From Capsaspora owczarzaki ATCC 30864 (lineage: Eukaryota > Opisthokonta > Filasterea), in assembly GCF_000151315.2 (NCBI RefSeq), contig NW_011887302.1:186001-250000 (forward strand): a DNA stretch of 64,000 nucleotides, read 5' to 3'. The translations under genes were made by a program, and so were the position numbers. The notes beneath the pieces were generated by a model. That model ran no database searches and was not told the DNA's origin. It worked only from the letters and a program-made list of their open reading frames with translations. Position 1 is the stretch's first letter; each line of letters starts with the position of its first letter. Of the stretch, positions 53,759 to 64,000 are shown piece after piece.

Positions 53759-56700
53759 ATGGACGGCCACCATCACCAGCACCAGGCTGGCGGATTCGAG
53801 TACTACACTCCGCAGGCCGCCATCCAGCAGAAGATGTAAGCGATTTACAAAACAATAAGCAAAACACAGAATGCGACGAGCCAGTTGAGAGAGTGAACAC
53901 CACATTGGATATTTGAATGGAGACGGAAGAATACTCGTATTGCACAATACGAATACAGTACAATACAATGGTATCGCGTATTCCTCCGTTCTGCTGTTGA
54001 GCTCGGGAGTTCTGGAACAAACGCGTACTCTTTATGTTGGTAGAATGAGAGTGAGAGTCAGTGAGAGTGAGTAAGTGAATGAGTGAGTGAGTGATGTGAG
54101 TGATGTGAGTGAGGAGAAGGCAGTAAAAAGTCCATGTGGTGGAAACTGACGACAGACCAACAGCGCAGTGAAAGTGAGACGGGTGCGGAGTAGGTCAATG
54201 ACAACGTGGGGGGATGGGGTGGGTGAAAGCGTATGAGACAAGCAGACTGAGAAGAGAAGAGAGGTGAATGAGAGAGAGCGAGAGGAAGTGAAGGGGGAAG
54301 TGAAGGAGGGCGACAACCATGTGGGGAAGAACAGAGAAGCCGCTCAGAANNNNNNNNNNNNNNNNNNNNNNNNNNNNNNNNNNNNNNNNNNNNNNNNNNN
54401 NNNNNNNNNNNNNNNNNNNNNNNNNNNNNNNNNNNNNNNNNNNNNNNNNNNNNNNNNNNNNNNNNNNNNNNNNNNNNNNNNNNNNNNNNNNNNNNNNNNN
54501 NNNNNNNNNNNNNNNNNNNNNNNNNNNNNNNNNNNNNNNNNNNNNNNNNNNNNNNNNNNNNNNNNNNNNNNNNNNNNNNNNNNNNNNNNNNNNNNNNNNN
54601 NNNNNNNNNNNNNNNNNNNNNNNNNNNNNNNNNNNNNNNNNNNNNNNNNNNNNNNNNNNNNNNNNNNNNNNNNNNNNNNNNNNNNNNNNNNNNNNNNNNN
54701 NNNNNNNNNNNNNNNNNNNNNNNNNNNNNNNNNNNNNNNNNNNNNNNNNNNNNNNNNNNNNNNNNNNNNNNNNNNNNNNNNNNNNNNNNNNNNNNNNNNN
54801 NNNNNNNNNNNNNNNNNNNNNNNNNNNNNNNNNNNNNNNNNNNNNNNNNNNNNNNNNNNNNNNNNNNNNNNNNNNACACTCTGACTGTCGTGACATTCAC
54901 ATGCGAGAGCTGGTCAACCTCTAAGCAACAAAAAGCAGCTATCTTTTGGTGGGGGGGGTGCGTTGGAGTGGGGCAAGCGTGAACGAGCGCTCTCTCTCTC
55001 TCTGTCTCGCTTGCTCAGAATCCAACCGCGCTGCGTTTGACTTTTCCCCTACTCATCATTGCACTATGCGATTGCTAACACTGTCGTTTTTTTATCATTC
55101 TCTCTCTCTCTCTTTCTTTGGCTTGCTTTGTTAGTCTGTGCGCGGTCTGCGGCACGCTCATCCCGCCAAACCCCGCCAACATGTGCGTCGATTGCATCCG
55201 CAACGAGGTCGACATCACCGACGGCATTGCCAAGCATGGCATCCTCAACTGGTGCCGCAACTGCGAGCGATACCTCAACCACAACGGCCAGAACTGGCTG
55301 GTCGCCGAGCTCGAATCGCGCGAGCTCCTCACGCTCTGCCTCAAGAAAATCCGCGGCCTCGGCAAGGTGCGTGTCCAGGACGCCGGTTTCATCTGGACAG
55401 AGCCCCACTCGAGGCGCATCAAGGTCAAGGTCGTCATTGAGAAGGACTTCAACGGCGCCATCGTCAGACACGCGTTCGTCATTGAGTTTGTCGTGCAGAG
55501 CCTGCAGTGCCCTCAGTGCCAGCGTCGCATGGCCAACGACAACTGGAAGGCCATCGTCCAGGTCCGCCAGCGCGTCGACCACAAGAAGACGTTCTACTTC
55601 CTCGAACAGCTCATTCTCAAGCACAAGGCGCACTCCTTCACCATCAACATCAAGGAACGCCCCGACGGTCTCGATTTCTACTACTCGTCCAAGAGCGACG
55701 CTATGAAGATGGTCGACTTCCTCAACGCTGTCGCCCCAGTCACGTACAAGACCTCCGAGCGTCTCATCTCCACCGATCTGCAAAGCAACACCTCCAACTA
55801 CAAATTCACCTACTCGGTCGACGTCGTGCCCATCTGCAAGAACGATCTTGTCTGCCTGCCAAAACAGCTTGCCCGCCAGCTTGGCAACATTGACCAGCTT
55901 CTCATCTGCTACCGCGTTGGCAACAGTGTCCATTTGATTGACCCGCGAACATTGCAAGGTACGTGACTGTTTTTGTGTGATGGAACGGGCGTATGGTTTT
56001 ATTGCATTTTGTTTGACTCAATGGCCCCCCCTTTCGTTTTCCTCTTCTTCTCCTCCTCTTTCTTTTTCTACGACACGTAGTCACTGAAATTAGCGTCCAC
56101 CTTTTCAACCGCCATCCTTTCCGTGCTTTGAGCTCGCAAAAGCACCTTGTCGAGTACACTATTCTTGAAATTGAGCCAACGGGTGTGACCAACGGCAAGG
56201 TGTGTGTCCTTCACCTTGCAAAGTGGTTCTTGGTCGTAGTTTTCTTTGCCGCGTGTATTCACGTTTTATTTTCCTTTTGCTTGCTTTTTTTTTTTTGTTT
56301 GTTTGTTTAGTTTGCCATGGCCGAATTCACGGCTGCCCGCACGCGCGATTTTGGCAAGAACGATATTGTCTTCCAAGGCCGAACACACCTTGGCAACGTT
56401 CTCAAGACTGGCGACACTTGCCTCGGCTTTGACATTGGCTACTTGAATTTCAACGACGAGAACGCAAACGAGTACCCGACAGACCGTCTTCCCGATGTTG
56501 TAAGTTTTTGAGGCCCCGTGGAGTTCGTTTTCGTTTGTCCCGTTGCTTGTTGTATCATTGCTCATTCGTTTGTTTTCACGTTCATCGCAACTATTGTTGT
56601 TTAGGCACTGATCAAGAAGACCTACCCCGAGCGAATTCGTTCGCGCAAGAACCGCACTTGGCGTCTCCAGACCCTTAACAAGGAGTCTGAGGGTATTAGC

Positions 56701-57365
56701 AAGCGCGACGAGGAGAAGGCCGTGTATGTCCCAGCTCCTCGTGTTGGTTTCAGTGTTTGTCGTTTTTTTGCAAATTCCACGCTGACAAATTTTGGTGCCG
56801 TACGCTTTGTTTGTCGTTCAGAGCTGATTTTGAGGGCTTCCTTGAGGATCTTGAGGAGGATCGTGAATTGCGTGCCAACATCAACTTGTATCGCGGTAAG
56901 GGGTTTGCTATTGCATTTGGACTTGCTCTCTCCGTGTTTTTGTCCTAACGTGAGCTGTCTCTGCTTTTATTGGTTGCTCGCCTTTTGATAGATCCCAACG
57001 TCGATCTGCAGGCCGCTCAATTGGCCGAAATCGAGCGCCGCCAGTACTTGGAACAGGAAGGCGAAGAGGATCCCAGCGTTGGCCTCGAGGAATTGCTCGA
57101 AGACATGTCCATCAACGATGCTGGTCCAGATGCCGAGGATGCTGCGGCCGAACTCGACCCCGCACAGGCAGCTCTGCTGGAACAACAGCACCAGGCAAAC
57201 CTCGCGCAATTGCAGCAAATCGCAGCACATTTTGGTCTCCCGATCGACCACCCCGATGTGCACGCACACTTGGCAGCATTCCAGCAAGAGCAACTCCTCT
57301 TGTACCAACAGCAACAGCAACAACTCTTGCTTGAGCAGCAGTACGCACAACAACAGCAGCAGTAA
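53759..57365 (+). CDS. NMD3: NMD3, 60S ribosomal subunit nuclear-export adaptor
   Basis: Exons 53759-53835, 55135-55958, 56081-56199, 56311-56499, 56605-56723, 56822-56895 and 56992-57365 give 591 residues. The N-terminus carries paired zinc-binding CxxC motifs: CAVCGTLI, CVDC, CRNCERYL and CPQCQRRM. The central part has FIWTEPHSRRIKVKV, then YSSKSDAMKMVDFL and FTYSVDVVPICKNDLV. The C-terminus has acidic segments typical of NMD3 (EEDPSVGLEELLEDM) followed by an unusual Gln-rich tail (QQQQ runs to the stop). NMD3 bridges pre-60S subunits to CRM1 for export. The short first exon (MDGHHHQHQAG) is followed by a 1.3-kb intron containing the assembly gap; the joined frame is intact, but an additional exon in the gap cannot be excluded. 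Confidence 0.94.
54041..54115. repeat. GAGTGA minisatellite-like tract
   Basis: Imperfect GAGTGA/GTGAGTGAGTGA and GATGTGAGT units in NMD3 intron 1, about 230 bases left of the assembly gap. Confidence 0.7.
54350..54875. other. Assembly gap (526 N)
   Basis: A block of 526 N inside NMD3 intron 1. The flanks are simple-sequence DNA (GAGAGAGCGAG on the left; CTCTCTCTCTCT at about 54990-55003 on the right), so a collapsed or unsequenceable repeat is likely. Confidence 0.95.
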
Positions 57366-57594
57366 CGTTCTGTTTCTGTCTCGTGATCTTGTGATCTTGT
57401 TGCTTGGTATGAGTGAATGGCTTTTTTTTTCGCGTGTTTGTTTGTTTGTTTGTATGTTTGTTTCCCCAATCAATTTGAAAAATTTACTGTCCTCCAAATC
57501 CAAGAAGGAAAGTGCTTTGACAATTTCTGTTGACATTGCATGCGATTCAAATCCTCAAGAAATGATAATCAACCCCAAAAAACGTTCAAACAGT

Positions 57595-60500
57595 CTACTC
57601 GGGAACTGCAGTTGCAGCATGCACAGCAGTAGCGGCTTGGAGGCCAGAGCGCACGTGAGCAACATGGTCCAGAATGACCGCATCCACGCCGTAATCACGC
57701 TGCAGCTGCACATTTGTCACGTCGTTGTTGCCACGGCCCCACGTAAGCAGCAGCAATCCGCTGGATTTTACAGCGTGCACCAGCTCGGGACACTCCAAGA
57801 ATGGCGCAGACTGCGAGACAATGCCTGTGGACACAATGGAAGTCGCCAAATGGACAACCACAAAGTCAAACCTCCATTGGTGCGCATCTTGATACCACCA
57901 CCCCCATACATCACGAAATCCAGCTTACCGAGCAGGTTGGCCGCTTTGGCAAAGTGAATGGCCCAGTAAATCGAGTTGCAACGGGGATCGCTAAACCGCT
58001 CGTTATCCCAACCAGCCGATGTCAAGAAGAACACCGGGTAGTTGGGTTGCTTGAGCGAGAGCATGAGACAAGTCTCCGGGTGGAAGGAAGAAAAGATGAT
58101 GGGCCGCTCGCCAGCATTGTCATACACGCAGGTCAGAATGCGGTCGATAAAGTTGTTGAGTTCCATCATCTGCAAGTCAAACTCTTCTCGCTCCTCACGA
58201 AGAGGATACTTGACCTCGACATTGAAGCCAAGAGTGATCGGCACATTCTGTCACAGACCGACCGCAAAGTTAACAACAACAGTGATGCCATCTCGGCTGA
58301 TTGATCGGTCGCAAAAAAACTAGCGCATTTCATTACCTTCAGAGCATCCTCAAGCGTCGGGAAGGGAGCTGCGACTCCCTCATCACCAATTTGCAGCTTG
58401 ATGGCAGACTCGAGCATGGCCTGGTAGTCGTTGTCACGCTTGTGACGGACAGGTCGAGCGCTGGACTTCGGGCTGTTCATAATGTCGTGCGCAACGTCGT
58501 GCGTCACTCCGCTGCCTGCTTGGAGGGGACGCGCTGAGACAATATCGGCGGCATCAAAGCTCTTCGAGCGCACAAGGCGACGGTCCTTGCTGCGGCCGCC
58601 TTGCGCGTGATAGATGCTCGTAAACTTTTCGAGGCTCAGGCGACAAACTGGAAGGTTGTAACCCGTCTCCTTCACAGTCCAGTCGTGGTAAATGACGGGC
58701 ACGCCATCTTTAGTCATTTGCACATCTACGTTGAAAATGAACAGACGTTGAGCAAGTGAGCCACTAGAACAGCAAACCCCCCGAAAATCTGTAAAAATTG
58801 CCATCGTTCAGTACCGAATTCAACGTATTGTGCGCCAAGAGAAGCCGCCGTCACAAACGAAAGGACGGTGTTTTCCTTGATGTGAGTGCGATGAAAGTCG
58901 CCCGTCTTGGCAGCACCACCAGCACCAACGCCACGGTGACCAATGATGGGTAGGCTCTGTTTCGGGGAAAGAAGAACGCAAGAGATGAAGAGACGGTTCA
59001 AATTCGAGAGTCAGACGTGGAAAAGCAAGCACTAGAACCAAATCTACCTACCTCGGTCAACTTCCAGTACGTATTGCTACCAACGGCAACACGGGGATGG
59101 TGCAGAGGCTTGACAATCAGGAAGGTGATGAGCACCGTGCCGATCAGCTGCATCGACGGCGAGAAGAGCGCACAACGCGTCTCGCCACGGAGACGAGCCA
59201 ACGTCGACGCGAGAATAAAGCCACGACCAATGAGCGTGTCGTCAGCCTGCGAAATGACGTCGATACGAAGCTGCATTGTCGCAATGTCTTCACAGTAGTA
59301 CATGTGATGAGCTGCACTTGGCTCGACAATCGGCAAGTCGATCATGACGAGATCGGTCTGCGGCTGGTTGCTTGCGATTTGCAGCCGGAAGGACGAGAGG
59401 GAGAGCGGAACATTCTGCTTGTCAAACATGGGAGACGCTTGAGGCGCGCCCAGCGTGGAAAACGATGCCGAGCGCTCGATCGGACCGAGAGCGGTGTCGT
59501 GCGAGAAATCGGTTGAGGATTCAGACTTGACCAGCACCGCCGTCTGACTCGTGGCAATCTCGCCTGGAGGACGTTCCTGGAAGGTGGACGTGAGGATGGG
59601 GTCGTACAAGGTGCGACGCGACGTGAAGGCGCCGTTGGAATCGCGCATCGTGTGACCGTAGTGCAAAAGATCAATGATGGGCCCTTGGTCATCAACGCCA
59701 CCCAGGAAGATGTCAATTCGAGTGCGGCGTCGAAGATAAGTGTGGCCGTACGAGCGCTCGGCGTTGGAAATCTTCTCAGTCACCTCGCCATCGACAATGG
59801 ACGGTGAGGGTGGCTTGGGGACTGCTGACGGCGCAGGAGCCTTGTCTGAAGCTTGAATGTGGGGATGGAGCTGTCCGGCTCGGCGCGGAGCCACAAATGA
59901 CGGGTTGGCTGGCTTCGGCGCACGAAGCTCGGTGGGGTTGGCCTTCTGCTCGGCCCTCTCGTGCTCGCGCAAGACGGCGACAACAAACATGTGACCGCGA
60001 AGCATGGCATGCACCAAAGGGCGCCACCCGTCAACATCACGCACGAGGGCCTTCGCACCAGCGGCGAGCAGCTTTTCGACGCAGGACAGGTGGCCGCCAA
60101 TGGCCGCATCAAAGAGGGGCGTGCGAGAAGAGTACACGTCGCGCACGTCGACCTGCGCTTGGTGCTTCAGCAGGAGCTCGACGCACTCGACGGCATTTTC
60201 GCTGCAGGCGGCATGCAAAGCAGTCTCGCCGGCCTCGTCTGTCGCGTTGGGATCTGCACCGGCGCAAATCAGCCGGTTGGCCACGTCAAAGAAGCCAAAG
60301 CGACAGGACAGCAGGAGGGGGGGCTGGTCGTAGAGCCGACCAGAAAGGGGCGATGCCGGGACTGCGGATGTGTTCGTGGGAGCACCCGCATCAATCAGTT
60401 GCTGGACGATATCAGCATTGCCAGTGCTCACAGCAAAGAAGAGCATCGAGTGACCGTCATGATCGCGGGCAGCAACGTCGGCCCCAGCCGCAAGCAGCAA

Positions 60501-62358
60501 GGCCACCGCTTCTTTGTCGCCACGAAGCACCGCTGCATGAAGGGCCATGCGGCTCTCATGATCAACCAGGTTGGGATTGGCCCCGCGAGATAACAGCAAG
60601 CTCATGCACGCACGGTGGCCTCCAGCCGTCGCTGCAAACAGACCGCTCTGATCGTCCGCGTCGCTCTGGGTGTTGACATTGACACCAAAGCTCAGAAGCA
60701 CATGCACGCACTTGACAGCACCACGTTTGCAAGCAGCAATGAACACGGGCGCCAGCACAAACATGACTTCAGGTCCGAGCATGGTTGGCGGCGTAACGAC
60801 CGCAGCGTTAGTCGGCGCGGACGGTGCAGGTGCCGCTGCCGCTGCCGGCACATTCGCCGACACCTTGCCAACGCTGGTCCCGGGTTCAAGCGCAGCATGA
60901 CGCAGACGCTCAATGGTGCTTGCAAGGGTGTGCGTGCCTGCATGGCCAACCACATCGGGAGACGCCGACGAGAACGACGACCCTGCAGACATGCTGCTGT
61001 TCGAAGGCGTCAGCTCGTCGACTGAGAGCTCGCGCAGAGCATCGGCCACGGCGGAGGTTCCGGAAAGGCTCGGGAAGGTGGCAGAAATCAACGTGGCAAG
61101 CTTGTGAGCTCGGTCAAGGCTGACGGCAGTGTGCATAATTCGGGACGGCATCTGCGACATTTGTGGGAAGGGAGCTCAGCCCGTCCACAAACCTGGAGCG
61201 AGCCTGGACCACAGCGCGCAGGCTTTCCGACACCTTGGTGCGGAGCAAGGCGAGCGACGTGTCGGACAGGAATTTCGCTGGATAGACCTTGGTCTTGAGG
61301 TACGAGTCGCTGGCAGCGCGATGCACCCGACGATCAAACTTTTTCAGAATCTTTTCAAACCCTGCGCGTTTTGTGCCAAGTCGGATGACGCGTCGAGGCG
61401 GAGAGAATGAGAAGCGTGAGGTAAGAAAGCGAGTCATGCAAAATTTAACAACGACCATTTCGTCGCGCCTCGAGAAACAACAAGTGCAATTCTCTGCAAG
61501 TATGGCCTGAGCCCATGTTCGTTTTTTGTTTTCTTTACCAGTGCGATTGAGCGAAATAAACTCTCGGAGCTTGTTGAGCGACGTGTGGAGATCGCGGAGT
61601 GCCGTTTCAATCAGCTCGACATTCGGGGCTGGTTGCTGGTTTGCCAGCGCAGTGACTGCGACATCTGCCTTGATGCACAGCACACTCGTGGCCATGGTGA
61701 ACTTGGCAATCTTGAGATCGTAAAAGTAGTTGACCATCTCGAGCTCGCGGTCGAGCGTAAAGAAGAACTGCGTGACAATGTCATTCAGCGAAGTGACTGC
61801 GCCGGTCGTCGTCGTCGCTGCGGACGAGTCACCCGCGGCGTCTGCAGTCATCGGATGGCGGTCGTGTGCAGCAGGGTCGTCCTGGTGCCGCTCGTGCGCA
61901 GCCTGGCCAGCAGCAACGAACGCAGCCGCAGCAGCAGCGAGCGCGGCCTGTGCAGCAACGCTGTGCCCGTCCAACGGCGCCTCGCCCGCAGCCTCAGCAG
62001 CCACACGAGCAGTCTCCGCACGCGTCACCAGGCGCTTCAGGCGTCGGAAGTTGAGGTAGAATCTAACGCAGACGCACACGCAGAGACACACAAGGCGAGA
62101 CAAGGTGAGGCTCGAGTCAGGGACGTAGATACGAAGCGTAGAGCGAGCGCTCGATCACTTTCCCCTACCCCCGCCACAAACTTTGAGGTGTTGATGTTGG
62201 GTGTAAGTGCTGCTTGGTTTGAGATGTGTGGTTTTTGGGGGGGCGGCTTTTGGCGGAGGAGTGAAGCGTGTGATGGAGCTGGGATTCGACTCGATGCACA
62301 CTACGCACCGCGACCATTGCGGCACGGCGGAAGCAGCAAGACGCTTGCCGAAATGCAT
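57595..62358 (-). CDS. SPX-ankyrin-GDPD glycerophosphodiester phosphodiesterase (Gde1-type)
   Basis: Exons 62358-62309, 62062-61539, 61361-about 61210, 61151-59052, 58956-58815, 58725-58337, 58247-57872 and 57824-57595; about 1,320 residues. The third donor is 61210 or 61213; both keep frame. The N-terminal SPX domain starts MHFGKRLAASAVPQW, continues RFYLNFRRLKRL and ends with GFEKILKKFDRR, the inositol-pyrophosphate/phosphate-sensing motif. Ankyrin repeats follow (for example ALHAAVLRGDKEAVALLLAA, TALHAACSENAVECVELLL), then a beta-rich linker as in yeast Gde1, then GDPD: IIGHRGVGAGG, ENTVLSFVTAASLGAQYVEF, DVQMTKDGVPVIYHDW (His/Glu/Asp catalytic residues present). Yeast Gde1 cleaves glycerophosphocholine in the cytosol and is induced by phosphate limitation. 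The last intron (57871-57825) is only 47 nt. Confidence 0.9.
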
Positions 62359-62567
62359 CTGAGAAAATGGAAAAGGAAACAAAAATAGTGGACTGAGAAG
62401 AAATCTCTGAAATACAAAAGTTTACAAAATGGCATTCAATGTCCAACAAACAGGCAGCAGAAATAAGAAAAAAAAACCAACCAGCGGCAAAAATCTGAGA
62501 AAGCGTCGCAAAACAAAACAAAATCAAAATCAAAACAGGAACAAAAAGAAAGGAGAAATCGCAAAGC

Positions 62568-64000
62568 TCAGCTCGTGTCGGCGGTAGCGTACACGACAGA
62601 GGCTGGCTCAGCATAGTTGGCATAGATCGCGCTGGGAACGGGTGTGCCGTCCGACGCGAGACCCATCATATTCGTGTACTGACTGGGCGGTTGCGCTGGC
62701 TTTTCATCGGAGGCGGTGTACTCCTGGGACGCCGTAAAGTCTATGTACTGGGCAGTCGGTGGGGCATAGTTATCGGGCGCGTCAGATGAAAACACCTGGT
62801 ACGTGATGGGCGGGTTTTGCGACAGCCGGTCGTAAATGCCGGGTGCATCCTCTGTAAAGGTCGTACGTGAGGTCTTGTTGCTAAGGTTGAGAGGGTTCAT
62901 AGTCATCATTGTGATGTCGAGGTCGGCTTTGCTTTCGGCGGCAGAGGTCGACTTTCGCCGACGCGAGAGAACAATCGCGACCAGCAACACCACGAGCAGC
63001 AGTGCTCCAAGCGCAGCCACGATGGGGACGTAGACTGTCGCGGAGGAATTCTCTTCAGGCTCGATGCAAGTGCTGTGCCCGGGTACAACGCACACGGTGC
63101 GTGACGAAGGGCACCCGGCAAGCGCGGTGCAGTTTCCGCAGGTTCGACCAAGAACAGCCGTGCACGCCGTCGCAATGTACTGTCCTTGCGGGCAGGAACT
63201 GCAGTCGACGCAAAACGAGTCCGAGCTGGTGGTGCAGTGGACGCTGGAAGTGCAGTTGGCAACCGGAGTGCAAGCCGTGCACACTCGATTGGCTGTTGGC
63301 GAGCAGTCCGCGCTTTGGTACTGTCCAGCAGTGCAAGTCGCGCAAGCAGCGCAAGTGCGGTCGACCGTGCCGCCGCAAGGAGTAGCTTGGTACTGATTCG
63401 CGCCGCAAATAGTGCAGCTGGTGCACTGGGTCAGGTCTGTCAGACCGTTGCAAGCAGCGGTTTGGTACGTTTCCGAGCCACACCCAGTACACGGAGCGCA
63501 GAGTCCTGCAAGAGTGACATAGCTGCCAGTCTGGCACAAGCCGCATTGCTGATTCGAGTTCGAGGTGCAAGTAAGGCCAGTGGTCGTGCAATTGGTGATG
63601 GAAGTGCAGCTCGCGCAGGCAGCATTGGCCGTCACAGTGCACGCCGGGCTGGCGAAAAGTCCTTGGCCGCATGTGGCGCAGGTAGAGCAGACTCTATTGG
63701 TGGTGGCGGTGCAGGTCGTTGATTCGTAGGTTGACCCGGGTGTGCAAGCGGTGCAAGCCACGCAAGCGGTCGCCGATGAGCCATCGTGGTCCCAAGTGCC
63801 AGCAGAGCACGGGGTGCAGGTCGTGCTGCCAACAGGTGCGTAATTGCCGGCGGGACAGGCGATTGAGGGCGTCGACGAATTGCTGTCGTGGTCGTATCGA
63901 CCAGCAACGACTTTAAAGTTGGCGATGGGACCATACAACCCAGACGAAGTCGCATCATTGCCAGGGCCAGCAACGAGACAGGCGGTCGCTGGATTGCTAT
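62568..64000 (-). CDS. Cys-rich single-pass receptor with Tyr-rich tail and no kinase, 5'-partial
   Basis: The frame is open from the right window edge to the stop at 62570-62568 (477 codons visible). The ectodomain is built of about eight Cys-rich units of ~40 residues (CxxC pairs, e.g. CPAGNYAPVGSTTCTPCSAG, CSTCATCGQGLF, TYQTAACNGLT) resembling TNFR-Cys/ephrin-receptor-like modules. TM segment about VPIVAALGALLLVVLLVAIV, then RRRK. The cytoplasmic tail (~125 residues) has at least nine tyrosines, among them YDRL, YQVF, YAPP, YIDF, YTNM (YxxM type), YANY, YAEP and YATA. No kinase domain follows, since the next gene starts 210 bases downstream. It may be a docking receptor phosphorylated by the neighbouring or other tyrosine kinases (inference). 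Signal peptide and N-terminus lie outside. Confidence 0.75.
   Translation of the reverse strand, partial: SNPATACLVAGPGNDATSSGLYGPIANFKVVAGRYDHDSNSSTPSIACPAGNYAPVGSTTCTPCSAGTWDHDGSSATACVACTACTPGSTYESTTCTATTNRVCSTCATCGQGLFASPACTVTANAACASCTSITNCTTTGLTCTSNSNQQCGLCQTGSYVTLAGLCAPCTGCGSETYQTAACNGLTDLTQCTSCTICGANQYQATPCGGTVDRTCAACATCTAGQYQSADCSPTANRVCTACTPVANCTSSVHCTTSSDSFCVDCSSCPQGQYIATACTAVLGRTCGNCTALAGCPSSRTVCVVPGHSTCIEPEENSSATVYVPIVAALGALLLVVLLVAIVLSRRRKSTSAAESKADLDITMMTMNPLNLSNKTSRTTFTEDAPGIYDRLSQNPPITYQVFSSDAPDNYAPPTAQYIDFTASQEYTASDEKPAQPPSQYTNMMGLASDGTPVPSAIYANYAEPASVVYATADTS

Noticed and set aside
55064-55957. 297-codon minus-strand open frame
   Set aside because: Antisense shadow of NMD3 exon 2, which has clear zinc-finger and family motifs on the plus strand.

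Overview
The window is nuclear DNA of a unicellular eukaryote with compact, intron-containing genes. Introns are mostly 60-150 nt, begin GTAAG/GTGAG/GTACG and carry long poly-T tracts; intergenic spacers are usually 0.2-1.4 kb. The gene set mixes animal-like genes (two receptor tyrosine kinases with Delta-like or LRR ectodomains, a bHLH-PAS protein, a PRAS40-like TOR-pathway protein, HAUS1, PIG-Y) with genes now seen mostly in fungi or amoebae (an SPX-ankyrin-GDPD enzyme, an actin-fragmin-kinase-like protein). This points to a unicellular holozoan, most likely a filasterean of the Capsaspora type. That assignment is inference; no species-specific sequence was compared.

Layout, left to right. 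1-13 kb: CENP-I (5' end cut by the window), TSG101/VPS23, a SAP-NTPase gene of Crinkler/RHS type on the minus strand, DNAJC11, an NDUFA11-like membrane protein (minus) and PIG-Y. 13-23.5 kb: cohesin RAD21, augmin HAUS1 (minus) head-to-head with mitochondrial 2,4-dienoyl-CoA reductase, a poly-Q IQ/BAG-domain protein (minus), MRGBP/EAF7 (minus) and a single 5S rRNA gene (minus). 23.8-32.5 kb: ribosome-biogenesis factor NOP14, then an actin-fragmin-kinase-like gene and an NmrA-like Rossmann protein, both minus. 33-44 kb: a receptor-kinase block. A Delta-type (MNNL+DSL-like+sushi) receptor tyrosine kinase on the minus strand lies between two direct copies of a ~140-bp dispersed repeat; next come NSE1 (SMC5/6 complex) and an LRR receptor tyrosine kinase on the plus strand in which each LRR is one 72-nt exon. 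44-64 kb: aminoacylase-1, the bHLH-PAS gene, a ten-exon PRAS40-like gene (minus), NMD3 (its first intron contains a 526-base assembly gap), the SPX-ANK-GDPD enzyme (minus), and at the right edge a Cys-rich single-pass receptor with a Tyr-rich tail and no kinase (minus, 5' end outside).

Themes: chromosome segregation and repair (CENP-I, RAD21, HAUS1, NSE1), ribosome production and export (5S, NOP14, NMD3) and receptor signalling. The two kinases share kinase-domain intron positions exactly and are clearly paralogous. For nearly all genes the exon lengths given below sum to an intact reading frame, which is the main support for the models. Four junctions stay uncertain and are marked: the second intron of the SAP-NTPase gene, the MRGBP 3' end, the first intron of the actin-fragmin-kinase-like gene, and one bHLH-PAS intron.
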